From Tetmemena sp. SeJ-2015 (taxonomy: Eukaryota > Ciliophora > Spirotrichea > Sporadotrichida > Oxytrichidae), in NCBI GenBank assembly GCA_027382625.1, contig JAJKFJ010021596.1, positions 1 to 64,000 of the forward strand: a DNA stretch of 64,000 nucleotides, written 5' to 3'. Below the pieces are notes generated by a model. The model was not told the DNA's origin. It did no database searches and saw nothing but the letters and a program-made list of their open reading frames with translations. Below are positions 10,363-19,107 of the stretch, one piece after another; the first letter of the stretch is position 1; the number at the start of each line of letters is the position of its first letter. The translations under genes were made by a program, and so were the position numbers.

Positions 10363-11997
10363 TCAGGATAGCGGCTCCACAATCCAGTAGAGGGAGTTAG
10401 TAACCATAGTCATAATTGCTGATGAATATTTTAACTACATTAAAAGAGAGAAGGATAACTAATATTCAAGGCCAGATAAATTTCTGCTGGTCAAGCAAAT
10501 TCCCTTGTTGGCCGTGCAAGATGGGCTAGGGGGGTTCTGAGAAGAGGAGGGGCCCCAGCAGCCGATAGTATAGGGGAAGAATGAGCTCATGACGTAGAAG
10601 TAGTTGCCATTTATGGACACTCCATTGCAAGCATCGAGTTCACATGGTTGCCAAAGGACGCCATTTGACTTCATTACCATATAAATTATGTGGTTGTATT
10701 TTTATTTGACTTGTAGGGTCCTAAAATTTTATGGCCATCCTTTGCTATTCCGATAACCTGCTGCATCTTTTAGTCTGAGTATAGTCTGTTTAATCCATAG
10801 TTGAATGGGTTCACTCTATAACATAAATATCAGACATAAAAATATAATCACGGCACAAGATGCGTCTCCTGAGCACAAGCCTGAAGGCTTAATAATAAAC
10901 TTGTTGCTTTATTTATCAATGAGGGACGGTGGATTTAACAGTGAAGTAGGTGCAAGGGGAGAAACTATAATACTTGTAGAAGCCAGTGGAATTATATTCT
11001 CCGAGACAGAGATCCAAACCTGAGGCTGCTCTACCTGTGGCCTTCTGATACAAACCATCGTATTAAGTTGCGGGATTCGCTCCACTCCAGAGCACCATTC
11101 CGTTCAGCAATATTCCAAAGAATTATTAAATACCTACTGATTTTTGTAATGAGAGGATCTAAAATCCAACAATGCGATCAGTAGAGCCGGATATTTTTTG
11201 CAAATTGAAAGCCGAGGCAGGATTTGAAAGTCTGGATTCAGAAATAAGGTCCCCGCTGCACATCTGGTCTGACTGAGAGCTGCTTAAAAAATAAATATAC
11301 GATATCATTTTTGAAGAGATGCTATTGAAGGCAAGGGTGGTGAGTGCTGAGGTGGGCTGGTTGTATCTGACCTTGAAGTCAACTGGGTTCTCACCAAGAG
11401 ATGTACCATTGCTAAAAGCGAAGCAGTGGTTCGGCAAGCTGTTGGTAAATTACATGTTTTCCATATAAATTCTTACATTTTTATTTGGTCTGGACTCTAA
11501 TGTAGACATCAGTTCCATAACAAATAAATAAGAAGGCATAAGCAGAGCAAGTGACCTTAAGTTTTCTGTTCCACTCACAGCCGCCGGTTGACCTTCTGTT
11601 GGATATTCCAGAGGGGCAAACAGTCATTGAAGAACAGCTCTCCAACTTAATTTTTAAAGAGAGCTTTAATAACTGAGAGTTAACCATTGAAAGAGAATTA
11701 AACTCATCTTGTCTGTAGTCGGTGTTCTGGAAGAGCATTGAGAACAGCTTGCAGTCGCTGAACGAAGCGGGAGTTCCCTGAGCAGCGGTGGTTGTAGAAG
11801 ACTGAGTGGGAACAGGGGTAGTTGTGGCTGCAGCTTTGGTTGTGCGGGTGCTTTGGTAGTAGTGGGAGCCTTAGTAGTCTGGCATTCATCGAAATTACAA
11901 TTAGAGGTAATTTGATTAACTTTCATTATTCAAATTAGCCTGAGCCAAGGAGGAGGGCCAGCATGAGTGGTGGTAGTATGGATCTGAGTTTGGTCAT
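10363..11997 (-). CDS. YHYH-domain secreted protein, copy A
   Basis: Read from 11997 down. A hydrophobic signal peptide (MTKLRSILPPLMLALLLG) is followed by a Thr/Pro/Ala-rich linker (TTKAAATTTPVPTQSSTT), then Cys-containing segments (KLESCSSMTVCPSG, WNRKLKVTCSAY) and NSLPNHCFAF. Next come GLDLCLGEYNSTGFYKYYSF and the YHYH core: VIGIAKDGHKILGPYKSNG, LWQPCELDACNGV and SFFPYTIGCWGP. The family is known as extracellular or surface proteins of unclear function. Five IESs are resolved, all at positions matched in copy B about 2.2 kb away. The C-terminus is hydrophobic in copy B but appears shifted here (YWIVEPLS then TGA at 10363-10365), so this end may be diverged. One junction near 10780-10880 is not resolved. 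Confidence 0.72.
10663..10712 (-). other. IES, 9-bp pointer AAGTCAAAT, 41 bp removed
   Basis: On the minus strand AAGTCAAAT occurs at 10712-10704 and 10671-10663. Excision gives ILGPYKSNGVLWQPCELDAC, exactly the YHYH core. The equivalent IES in copy B is also 41 bp but has a 4-bp pointer. Confidence 0.93.
11114..11169 (-). other. IES, pointer TTGGA, 51 bp removed
   Basis: Minus-strand TTGGA at 11169-11165 and 11118-11114. Excision joins TDRIVG to ILLNGMVLWSG. Copy B has an 11-bp IES with pointer AGTT at the same protein position. Confidence 0.85.
11442..11489 (-). other. IES, pointer ACCAA, 43 bp removed
   Basis: Minus-strand ACCAA at 11489-11485 and 11446-11442. Excision gives RVQTNSLPNHCFAF. 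Copy B has a 43-bp IES here with pointer AGACAA. Confidence 0.9.
11644..11674 (-). other. IES, pointer AGTT, 27 bp removed (in frame)
   Basis: Minus-strand AGTT at 11674-11671 and 11647-11644. The insert is a multiple of three and contains no TGA, so it is invisible to an ORF search. It is called because excision gives SQLESCSSM, matching copy B after removal of its own IES (pointer AATTA) at this position. Confidence 0.75.
11867..11941 (-). other. IES, pointer AGGCT, 70 bp removed
   Basis: Minus-strand AGGCT at 11941-11937 and 11871-11867. Excision joins the signal peptide (LALLLGSGS) to the Thr-rich linker in frame; without it the frame hits TGA. Confidence 0.88.
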
Positions 11998-12639
11998 TGG
12001 TTCTTGGGAGGTAGGAGTACCACAACAATTATAAGATTTATGATATTGCTGGAATAAGTGTTTAAATATCTACAGTACCCCTAAAGACTCACATACGAGC
12101 CAATCACGCCCATTCAATTATCCTTTTATTTACCACTTAAAAATAAAATAATATATAGTAATAAACACTATCACCTATTCTCGTCTAATGTTTCTTTTAA
12201 GATCATTAAAATATTTTTAATAGGATTTTAAAGATATAAGTAAATTTTGATGTGGGAGAAATTATTATCAAATACTGAAATTAAAAGAATTTATATCAAC
12301 TATATTTCTGATGAGTTCTGATGAATTTCTAGGAAAAAACCAAATAATCTATTGTAGTTATAATTAAATGGGACAAATTTATGTCTTGCTTTAATTAATT
12401 TTTAAAAGTGTAAAATAATCTCATATCATCATTTAATTTGCAGAGATTTTTCTTTGTAATTTGAAAAATCTTTATTTCTAAAGCTGAAATTAGCTTTTTA
12501 ATTCATTTTAAATTCTCAGATATTTATAAATATTTATTTTTAATTAATAATCTTTTCATTTTGTATTCTATTACATGTATATTAAATTATTATAAGTGCT
12601 AGCTTTAAAATTTTGAGATTAGGTCAGCTGATTTGATAA
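11998..12639. other. AT-rich spacer between tandem YHYH genes
   Basis: About 640 bases upstream of copy A and downstream of copy B. It is AT-rich with no recognisable protein in six frames. It should contain the copy A promoter side and the copy B 3' end; no motif is clear enough to call. Confidence 0.5.
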
Positions 12640-14224
12640 TCATTAGTTTAAGATCAGAACGAGACTGGCCGCAAATATCCAGTAGAAGGAGTTAGAAACC
12701 AAATTAATCACAGCTGAAGAGTATTTATAAGCAATTATATTTATAGTTATGAAATATTCAGGGTCCTCTAGATTTCTAAGACCAGAACAGACCCTCCTGT
12801 TAGCAGAGCAAGAGAGAGTTGCGTAATTGGTACTTGTAGAAGGTCCCCAGCAGCCAATTGTATATGGATAGAAAGAGGTCATGACATAGTAGTAGTTGCT
12901 GCCTATTTTCACTCCATTGCAAATATCAACTTCACAAGGCTGCCACAGCTGTCCATTTAAAAAATGATACCACGATAACTTAAAAGCATGCTTATATTTG
13001 ACTTATAAGGTCCGAGAATTTTATGGCCGTCTTTTGCTATTCCAACAATCTGCTGAGACTTCTAGTTGTCTTAAAGTCTTTGTACTCCGTAAGTGAAGGG
13101 ATTAATTCAAATATATCAATTTTTATTTTGATTAGAGTTGCAATTTACATTGCCTGAACACAATCCAGCTGATTTTAAGAAAAAAAGTTATAATCAAATT
13201 TAATGCTTGATGTTTGGGTTTAGACGTAAGAGTAAATGCAAGGAGAGAATGCGAAGTACTTGTAGAATCCAGTGGAAGTGTACTCACCTAGACATAAATC
13301 CAAGCTAGCAGCTGCTTTCCCAGTTGCTTTGAGGTAAAGTCCATCATACTGAGTCAAAGTGTTCACTCCACTCCAGATGGGCATGCCGTTAAGCAAAACT
13401 AAAATTTAACTCCCACGATACTGGCTGACTAGCCAGAGAACTTCTTCAAACCGTAGAGTGAGCTCTGAGAGAGAAGCATTGTCTCAGAGGCCAATCCACC
13501 GTTGCAAAGTCCTTCGTACTGTGAAGTTTTAAAGTGAAATTATAACCTTGATTTCTAAGTTTTGTTAATAGCCATAGAGGTGAGTTTAGAAGTTGGGATA
13601 TCGTACTTAACTTTGAAGTCCACTTGGTTTTCTAGAAGTGTTTATCCGCTTGTCCAGACGAAGCAGTGGTTCGGTAAGCTATTTGTCTTTGAATAAAGAT
13701 AGTTAAGATAGTAACTAACTGAAAATTGTCTACACTCTGATAAAAACATCTGTTCCTTATTATAAGAATTTTGAAGTTTATATTTTAGATCCTTGAGCAG
13801 AGCAAGTGACCTTGAGTTTTCTTTACCACTGGCAACCTCCTCCACTTTTCTTAGAGGCAACTGCTGCTGGGCAATCGGCCATAGAGGAGCAGCTCTCTAA
13901 TTTTCATAACATAAGCAATTACATTACAATAGTAATTGAGACTTTATGGATGTAAAAGTGCTGATTTCTTGAGAGCCATAGTCAGTGTTCGAGAAAAGAG
14001 CAGCAAACTACTAGCAATCTGTAAGTGCTTGTGGAGTAGAGGGAGCTGCAGTAGTCCTAGCTTGAACTACAAAAGGAGTTGGGGTACCTGCCACGAACCT
14101 TGTAGTTGTCGGAGGCTGGGAGGTAGCTCTGATGAATACATTCTGTTAAAATATTTGAATTGATGACTCCTATTGCTAAGATCAGAGTCAAAAGTGAATG
14201 AAGTGTGCTTTGTTGGTTTGTCAT
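12640..14224 (-). CDS. YHYH-domain secreted protein, copy B
   Basis: This is a tandem paralogue of the gene at 10363-11997. It starts with a signal peptide (MTNQQSTLHSLLTLILAIGV), then a Thr/Pro linker (RATSQPPTTTRFVAG) and LESCSSMADCPAAVASKKSG. Next come NSLPNHCFVWTSG, NGGLASETMLLSQSSLYGL, LLNGMPIWSGVNTLTQYDG and LDLCLGEYTSTGFYKYFAF. The YHYH core follows: IVGIAKDGHKILGPYKSNG, LWQPCEVDICNGV and SFYPYTIGCWGPS. The end is hydrophobic (VINLVSNSFYWIFAASLVLI), suggesting a membrane-attached or lipid-anchored surface protein. Five IESs are resolved; junctions near 13520-13570 and 13130-13200 are not. The stop is TGA at 12642-12640. Confidence 0.78.
12955..12999 (-). other. IES, pointer AAAT, 41 bp removed
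   Basis: Minus-strand AAAT at 12999-12996 and 12958-12955. Excision gives ILGPYKSNGQLWQPCEVDIC. It has the same position and the same 41-bp length as the copy A IES, whose pointer is 9 bp. Confidence 0.88.
13397..13411 (-). other. Micro-IES, pointer AGTT, 11 bp removed
   Basis: Minus-strand AGTT at 13411-13408 and 13400-13397, with seven bases between. Excision gives SIVGVLLNGMPIWSG in frame. Copy A carries a 51-bp IES at the same position. Confidence 0.8.
13683..13731 (-). other. IES, pointer AGACAA, 43 bp removed
   Basis: Minus-strand AGACAA at 13731-13726 and 13688-13683. Excision gives RVQTNSLPNHCFVW, aligned with copy A. Confidence 0.9.
13898..13937 (-). other. IES, pointer AATTA, 35 bp removed
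   Basis: Minus-strand AATTA at 13937-13933 and 13902-13898. Excision gives IKSQLESCSSMADC in frame. Confidence 0.87.
14130..14166 (-). other. IES, pointer TCATCA, 31 bp removed
   Basis: Minus-strand TCATCA at 14166-14161 and 14135-14130. Excision joins LILAIGVI to RATSQPPTTTRF, right after the signal peptide as in copy A. Confidence 0.87.
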
Positions 14225-14831
14225 CTTCCTGGTTTATTTCACAATCTTGTTCCAATTTAATTCAACATTGACAAAGTATCAACAATTTATTTAAATTTAA
14301 TGGTTGAGAGCCACAAAAATTAGTCAGTAAGTTAATTTATTAAAGTGAACTGTAGGAATTTCCTTAAAAATTACTCAACTGGTAGTTTTATCCAATCACA
14401 CAGGCTAATTATTTAGTGTTCATATACTTCTTTAAGATAAAGATTAAAAAATATTTAATTTAAGAACTTCTTACCCAATCTCATCCGTAACTTATTTGCT
14501 TGTGCAAATAAATCAAAGGGAGGAAAGAATTTTTCTAATAGAATTATTTCACAAAAAAACTGAAGACTTGAGTTTCATCTCTTCCTTGTCTCTTAAAATA
14601 TATAGCAACATAGTAATTTAATTATTCTCTGTCAGTGACTTATTTCCTTTTATTATTTTGCCTGGGCTTCCCTCTCAGATATTTTCTTTCTTACTAAATT
14701 GAAATATTAAAAAATATGTTTTATCTTTATAATTTTAACCTTTACATTTCTGTACTTTTATTGCTTAATGTGGCCAAAAATTGAAAATTATTTATCATTA
14801 CTTTTAAGTGGAGTTTCTCTAATCGGACATC
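14225..14831. other. AT-rich spacer
   Basis: About 600 bases between the start of YHYH copy B and the stop of the exchanger gene. No protein-like segment seen. Confidence 0.5.
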
Positions 14832-17016
14832 TCAATATCTATTTAAAAAATAAATTAGGCAATTTATTTGCATCAACTTTATATCTTATGCACTGGTGAG
14901 GGTCTTGCTAACTTTTTGTCTCACCTAGAAGGACAATCTTCCTAGTCCAATCTGCTGCATGTTCTTTGAATTGTAGCCATTTGCTCCTCCTTCAGAGGCT
15001 TGAGTCTGCTCAAAGGAATCCTCAAATTTTTCAAAGCGCTGCTTGTTTTGCCCCACTCTACTCGACATTATCAAAGAATTTCTCTCGTTAAATGTTGCCT
15101 ACGAGGGCTCAGCTATCAGCCAACTAGCCAAAGTAAAGAAGTGGAAGTTTAGAAAATTTTAAGATAAAGATGAGTTATGATTCTAATTAGTTTAGAAGAC
15201 AGGATTTAAAACACCCATAAGGCTCGTCTGGTTCATTCTCACCTTCATCTATCATAGTGTTATCAAAGGCATTTGAGTTAAAATTAGCGTTGATTTCTTC
15301 CTATAAACCATTCTTCTCATCTTTTTGAGGAGTCCTACTTGAGTTTCCATCTAGCTCTATAATTTTATACGGAAAATTACCACTACTTAAAAATGTAATC
15401 ATAGTTTTAAATTTCCTCTTAATGATGCGAATTAGATCTTTGAACTCTGTCTCTCATTACTATTCTTGAGATTCGATGCATCAAGATTGGCTCTAAAATC
15501 AAACTACAGAAGAGGACGTTTATATTTGTTATTGCTATCAAAGCAGGACTAAAGGATTAAAGTGCTATTGTATAGCTTAGTAATCAAATAATAATTTATT
15601 CTTACTCTTTAATCCCTTTGAGTTATTCTATATTTAGAGAAGCATCTTTTCCAGGCTACTTATATACCCTTTATTGTTAAATTATCGAGATATGCTAAAA
15701 GTTCCCAAGTTTTGCAATGCTAGAACAATAACTGAAGCAGTTATTATAAGAAGCGGGCTAGCAGTTCTGAGATACTCAAAATTCAATCCAAATCCTATTC
15801 CAATTAAAATATGTCGCAAATAGCCCTTGAAGTATAACTCAAGGCTCTAAAAATGCTCAATAGTAGGGTTGAACGTTCTGCTTGTAGGTTACTGTGAGCA
15901 TATATCGACTGAAGAAAAGCGCAAGTCATCAAAGCCAAAAGTCCAGAAATTGTGAATGACTCAGCCATTAGAAAAGAAACTATTGGGCTGAGGACCATCA
16001 TCAATACATCAAAGTTATCAAACTAAAAGGGAAAAATAGATTGATAATCTATATCATTCATCATAATTTCAAACTCAATGCTTTCTGATTATTTTTAGAA
16101 CGATTGCTTTAATGAATAACTTGATAAGAAAGCAAAAGAGGCTCCGATAGCTATTGCGAAGAAGACATTGGAGAAAAGTCTAAAAAGAATTGGCTACACC
16201 TGAATTGAATCTCTAATAAATGCGGGATGAAAAGTCTGAGATAACACTATCAAAAATGTATTGAAAACTAGAGATTCTGACTGAAGAAAGAGTATTTGCT
16301 TTAGCTTTAATCCTTTCTCTCCCATCTGATTGATCATAAAGAAATTTTCAGTCGCAAAAATTCCAATTGAGAATATTATGCACTCTTGTATCGTATCAAA
16401 TATTTGAATGAAGTAAACGAGTAGTGAACATAGTGCAACTTTTTAAACTACATAACTTATTCCAAATAAGCTAATAGTTCCAAGTCTATTGAGTAGCACT
16501 CTTTCTTTCTTCAAAGTATACACGCTATAAGTTGATAAGAAAAATATTTGCCGGAAAATAATCACCAACATTAAGAACAAGATTTAAGGTAAAAATAAAA
16601 GCTTACGACTCATAGAGGATAGGAGGTAAAAGAAACACTTTGAATAGGAAGGCCTGGCCAACTCTTAGTTCATAAATAGCTTCTTCATCATAGCTATTTA
16701 TGGTAAGCACACCCACAATTATTCCGATCAGAAGAGAGACTTAATTAGTTTTAACATATTTAGTGATTCTCCATTTCTATAGAAGCTGTGAAATCTAGTA
16801 GGTCAGAACCATAATTATGATCATTCCCAGTATTTGAGTACTCAATGTGTGCTATAAGATATTTTATAAGGAAATAAGGAAGTTGCATACATGTTCTGTC
16901 TGATTAGTAACTATCTACTCTTCTGATTTTGTTAAGTTAGAAGTCATATCAGTTCTCTCTGTGAGATTCCCTAGATTTAAATTATCAGCATCTGCATTTT
17001 GTGAATTTCCTTCCAT
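14832..17016 (-). CDS. Divergent Na+/H+ exchanger (NHE-like)
   Basis: Read from 17016: a polar N-terminus (MEGNSQNADADNLNLGN), then hydrophobic helices. These include LLIGIIVGVLTI, the family landmark FLFKVFLLPPILYES, YTLKKERVLLNRLGTISLFG, and VLMMVLSPIVSFLMAESFTI followed by SGLLALMTCAFLQSIYAHSN. Then come LLSIFRALSYTSRAI joined to IGIGFGLNFEYLRTASPLL, and a long charged cytosolic tail (SSRTPQKDEKNGLQEE, VGQNKQRFEKFEDSFEQTQ). Residues usually conserved for transport differ: where most exchangers have A-T-D-P-V this has FATENFF, and the G-E-S-x-x-N-D region reads QSESLVFNT. I could not find the conserved G-L-R-G helix in the expected place near 15510-15690. It is either a non-canonical exchanger or incompletely assembled here. 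An intron of about 80 nt lies around 16500-16590. The in-frame stop is TGA 14834-14832. Confidence 0.68.
15807..15822 (-). other. Micro-IES, pointer TATTT, 11 bp removed
   Basis: Minus-strand TATTT at 15822-15818 and 15811-15807, with six bases between. Excision gives ALSYTSRAILIGIGFGLNF, a continuous membrane segment. Confidence 0.82.
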
Positions 17017-17256
17017 TGATTAATTCTGTAATTTTTGAATTTAACTTGAGAAATATTATTCCTACAATCATAAGTAGTTTTTTTTCAACTTCATTTCTAA
17101 ATTGTATTTGCAATATTCTCTATAATGTTGAGATTTTTCACATATGTAGTTTGTTATGATTAAATGATTTATAGTTCTTGTGGTGGATTGGAATAGAAGT
17201 GTAAGTTGTTTTTAAAGAGTAATTAGTATATATATTTATAATTGATAATAAACAAT

Positions 17257-18685
17257 ATGGGAGCGAGCTTAGTGTATTTGGAGAGGCCAAACAAAGATAT
17301 TTCCTTTGATGAGGGATCTAACGACAGACTTGCCTACTGTGCAGGAGAGATGCAAGGCTGGAGAATCAACATGGTAAGTATATTCATTTCACTTGCATTG
17401 TGGAAAGGCGGTCTCTTATGACTGAAAATTCGAAATTACAAGCTGGAAGTTTGTGTCTATTTCAACAAAGAACAAAAGAGATTAGTAGTATAATCAAGAA
17501 GCCAAACTTGAGGATAAAGGAAGAAGTTTAAGAGATTTAACTCCAGAAAATATTTCATTAGTGAGGGATTTAGAAGAAGAATATATTCTCATCTATAAAA
17601 TTTAAAACCGGATATCATATTAAAATTTTATGATCTAGAGAACTCCAATCCATCGTTTTAGAAATTTGAAAGTGAAGAAGATATTAAATTTGGTTATAGG
17701 AGGATGCGCACATTACAAATTTGAGCTTTGGCAACAGAGACAAGTAATACGCACTATTCGGAGTGTTTGATGGACATGGAGGCAGAGAAGTTGCAGTCTA
17801 CTCAAAAGCACATTTAGGAGACATAATAACTAGCAATGAGCATTTTAAGAAAGGAGAGTATGGAGAAGGTCTTAGGCAATTAAATCATTTCTCAAATACA
17901 TTTTCATACTTAAGCAAAGCTTTTTGGAGATCGATAGGCAGTTAGAGAAAGAAGAGGGATAGGAGGAACTAAAAGCAATGAAAAAGGAAAGACCTCCTAA
18001 CAAGGCTCCACTTTTCAAGTTACTAGGAGATATCTCTAATAAGGGTGAGGACTCAGAAATGATGCTCGACTCTATTGGATGCACTGCCAACGTTATCTTA
18101 TTCTCGCATGACTTCAAGAAGATCTATGTTGCCAATGCAGGTGACTCGAGATGTGTCCTTGGCAAAGCTGGAAAGGCAGTTCCACTTTCATTCGATCATA
18201 AACCCGATAATGAAGAAGAAAAAAGAAGAATAGAAGCTGCAGGCAGCACGATTAAATTTTATGTAATGTCTTATTTTTCAGATTCAGGAAGGCAGAGTTG
18301 ATGGCAATTTGAATCTCAGTAGAGCCTTAGGCGATCTGAAATATAAAACTAACACCTCTCTGAAACCAGAGGATCATCCTGTGACAGCCAACCCAGAAAT
18401 AAAAGAGTTCGATCTTGATGGTGACGAGGATTTCATAGTCATGGGATGCGATGGAATTTGGGAAACAAAGTCCAATGAAGAAATGGTGGAATATATATAC
18501 GAGAGATTATTATCAAACTCCTTGTCTGTTTTAACTAAAGATTGAAGAAAAAGAGACCTCTAACTGATGTAGTGCAAGAGCTCCTGAATGATATAATATC
18601 GCCAGACTATACACAGACTGCAGGTGTAGGGTGCGATAACATGACCTGCATCATCATAAAATTCAAAGAGAGCAAATTAATCTGA
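17257..18685 (+). CDS. Protein phosphatase 2C (PPM family)
   Basis: A Mn/Mg-dependent Ser/Thr phosphatase. The ATG at 17257 gives MGASLVYLERPNKDI, a typical PP2C start with an N-myristoylation-like Gly2. Motifs in order: AGEMQGWRINM | EDAHITNLSF (metal-site Asp), FGVFDGHGG, DSIGCTANVILF, VANAGDSRCVLG, LSFDHKPDNEEEKRRI, VDGNLNLSRALGDLKYK, VMGCDGIWE and the final GCDNMTCIIIKF. All catalytic acidic residues are present. The gene is unscrambled and has three resolved IESs. Between M and EDAH lies a 326-bp insertion (17374-17699) with GT..AG ends whose content is partly coding-like. The stop is TGA 18683-18685. Confidence 0.92.
17374..17699 (+). other. 326-bp insertion between two adjacent PP2C codons
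   Basis: It begins GTAAGT and ends TATAG, exactly between the Met and Glu codons of the conserved R-I-N-M-E-D-A-H motif, so it behaves as an intron. It is far longer than the other introns here. It contains a frame of about 60 codons with no TGA from about 17513 (EDKGRSLRDLTPENISLVRD...) that looks protein-like. It may be a long intron, an intron containing an IES, or an intron hosting a gene segment of another locus. Confidence 0.55.
17871..17912 (+). other. IES, pointer CTTA, 38 bp removed
   Basis: CTTA at 17871-17874 and 17909-17912. Excision gives YGEGLKQSFLEIDRQLEKEE in frame within PP2C. Confidence 0.88.
18250..18284 (+). other. IES, pointer GATT, 31 bp removed
   Basis: GATT at 18250-18253 and 18281-18284. 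Excision gives AAGSTIQEGRVDGNLNLSRA, the PP2C consensus. Confidence 0.9.
18504..18543 (+). other. IES, pointer AGATT, 35 bp removed
   Basis: AGATT at 18504-18508 and 18539-18543. Excision gives VEYIYERLKKKRPLTDVVQE in frame. Confidence 0.9.
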
Positions 18686-19107
18686 AATGCAGCAATCGCT
18701 AATCAAAGTTATGGTATTTCATCATACTGCGCCATCATTATAATTTTAATCATCTGATGAGCCGTAATTGAAAGAGTATATAAGTTGAAGCAGAGGGGTA
18801 TGAGATATATTTCTTCTCAACTCACTTGATTCTCAAATCAAAGGGATGCTGAGTGTCTATGTTTTAGATAAGCTTCTCTCTGAATTTGAAATTGAGTCAA
18901 GTTATGTGAATTATTTATGGTTTAAAATTAAAATGCGAAATTATTATAATGAATTGTTTTAAAAAAAGTATCTGAGAGTTAAGTGAGGAATATACTTTAT
19001 TTTTATTCGTTCATTAAAAATCTACCTTTCTGCTAATCTTTATTTTAAATTAATCTTTACTTTAATTTAGTTATATTTTAGTGATAATAAAGAGTATTCT
19101 GCAAAAA
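18686..19107. other. AT-rich spacer
   Basis: Sequence between the PP2C stop and the next ATG; no gene recognised. Confidence 0.5.
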
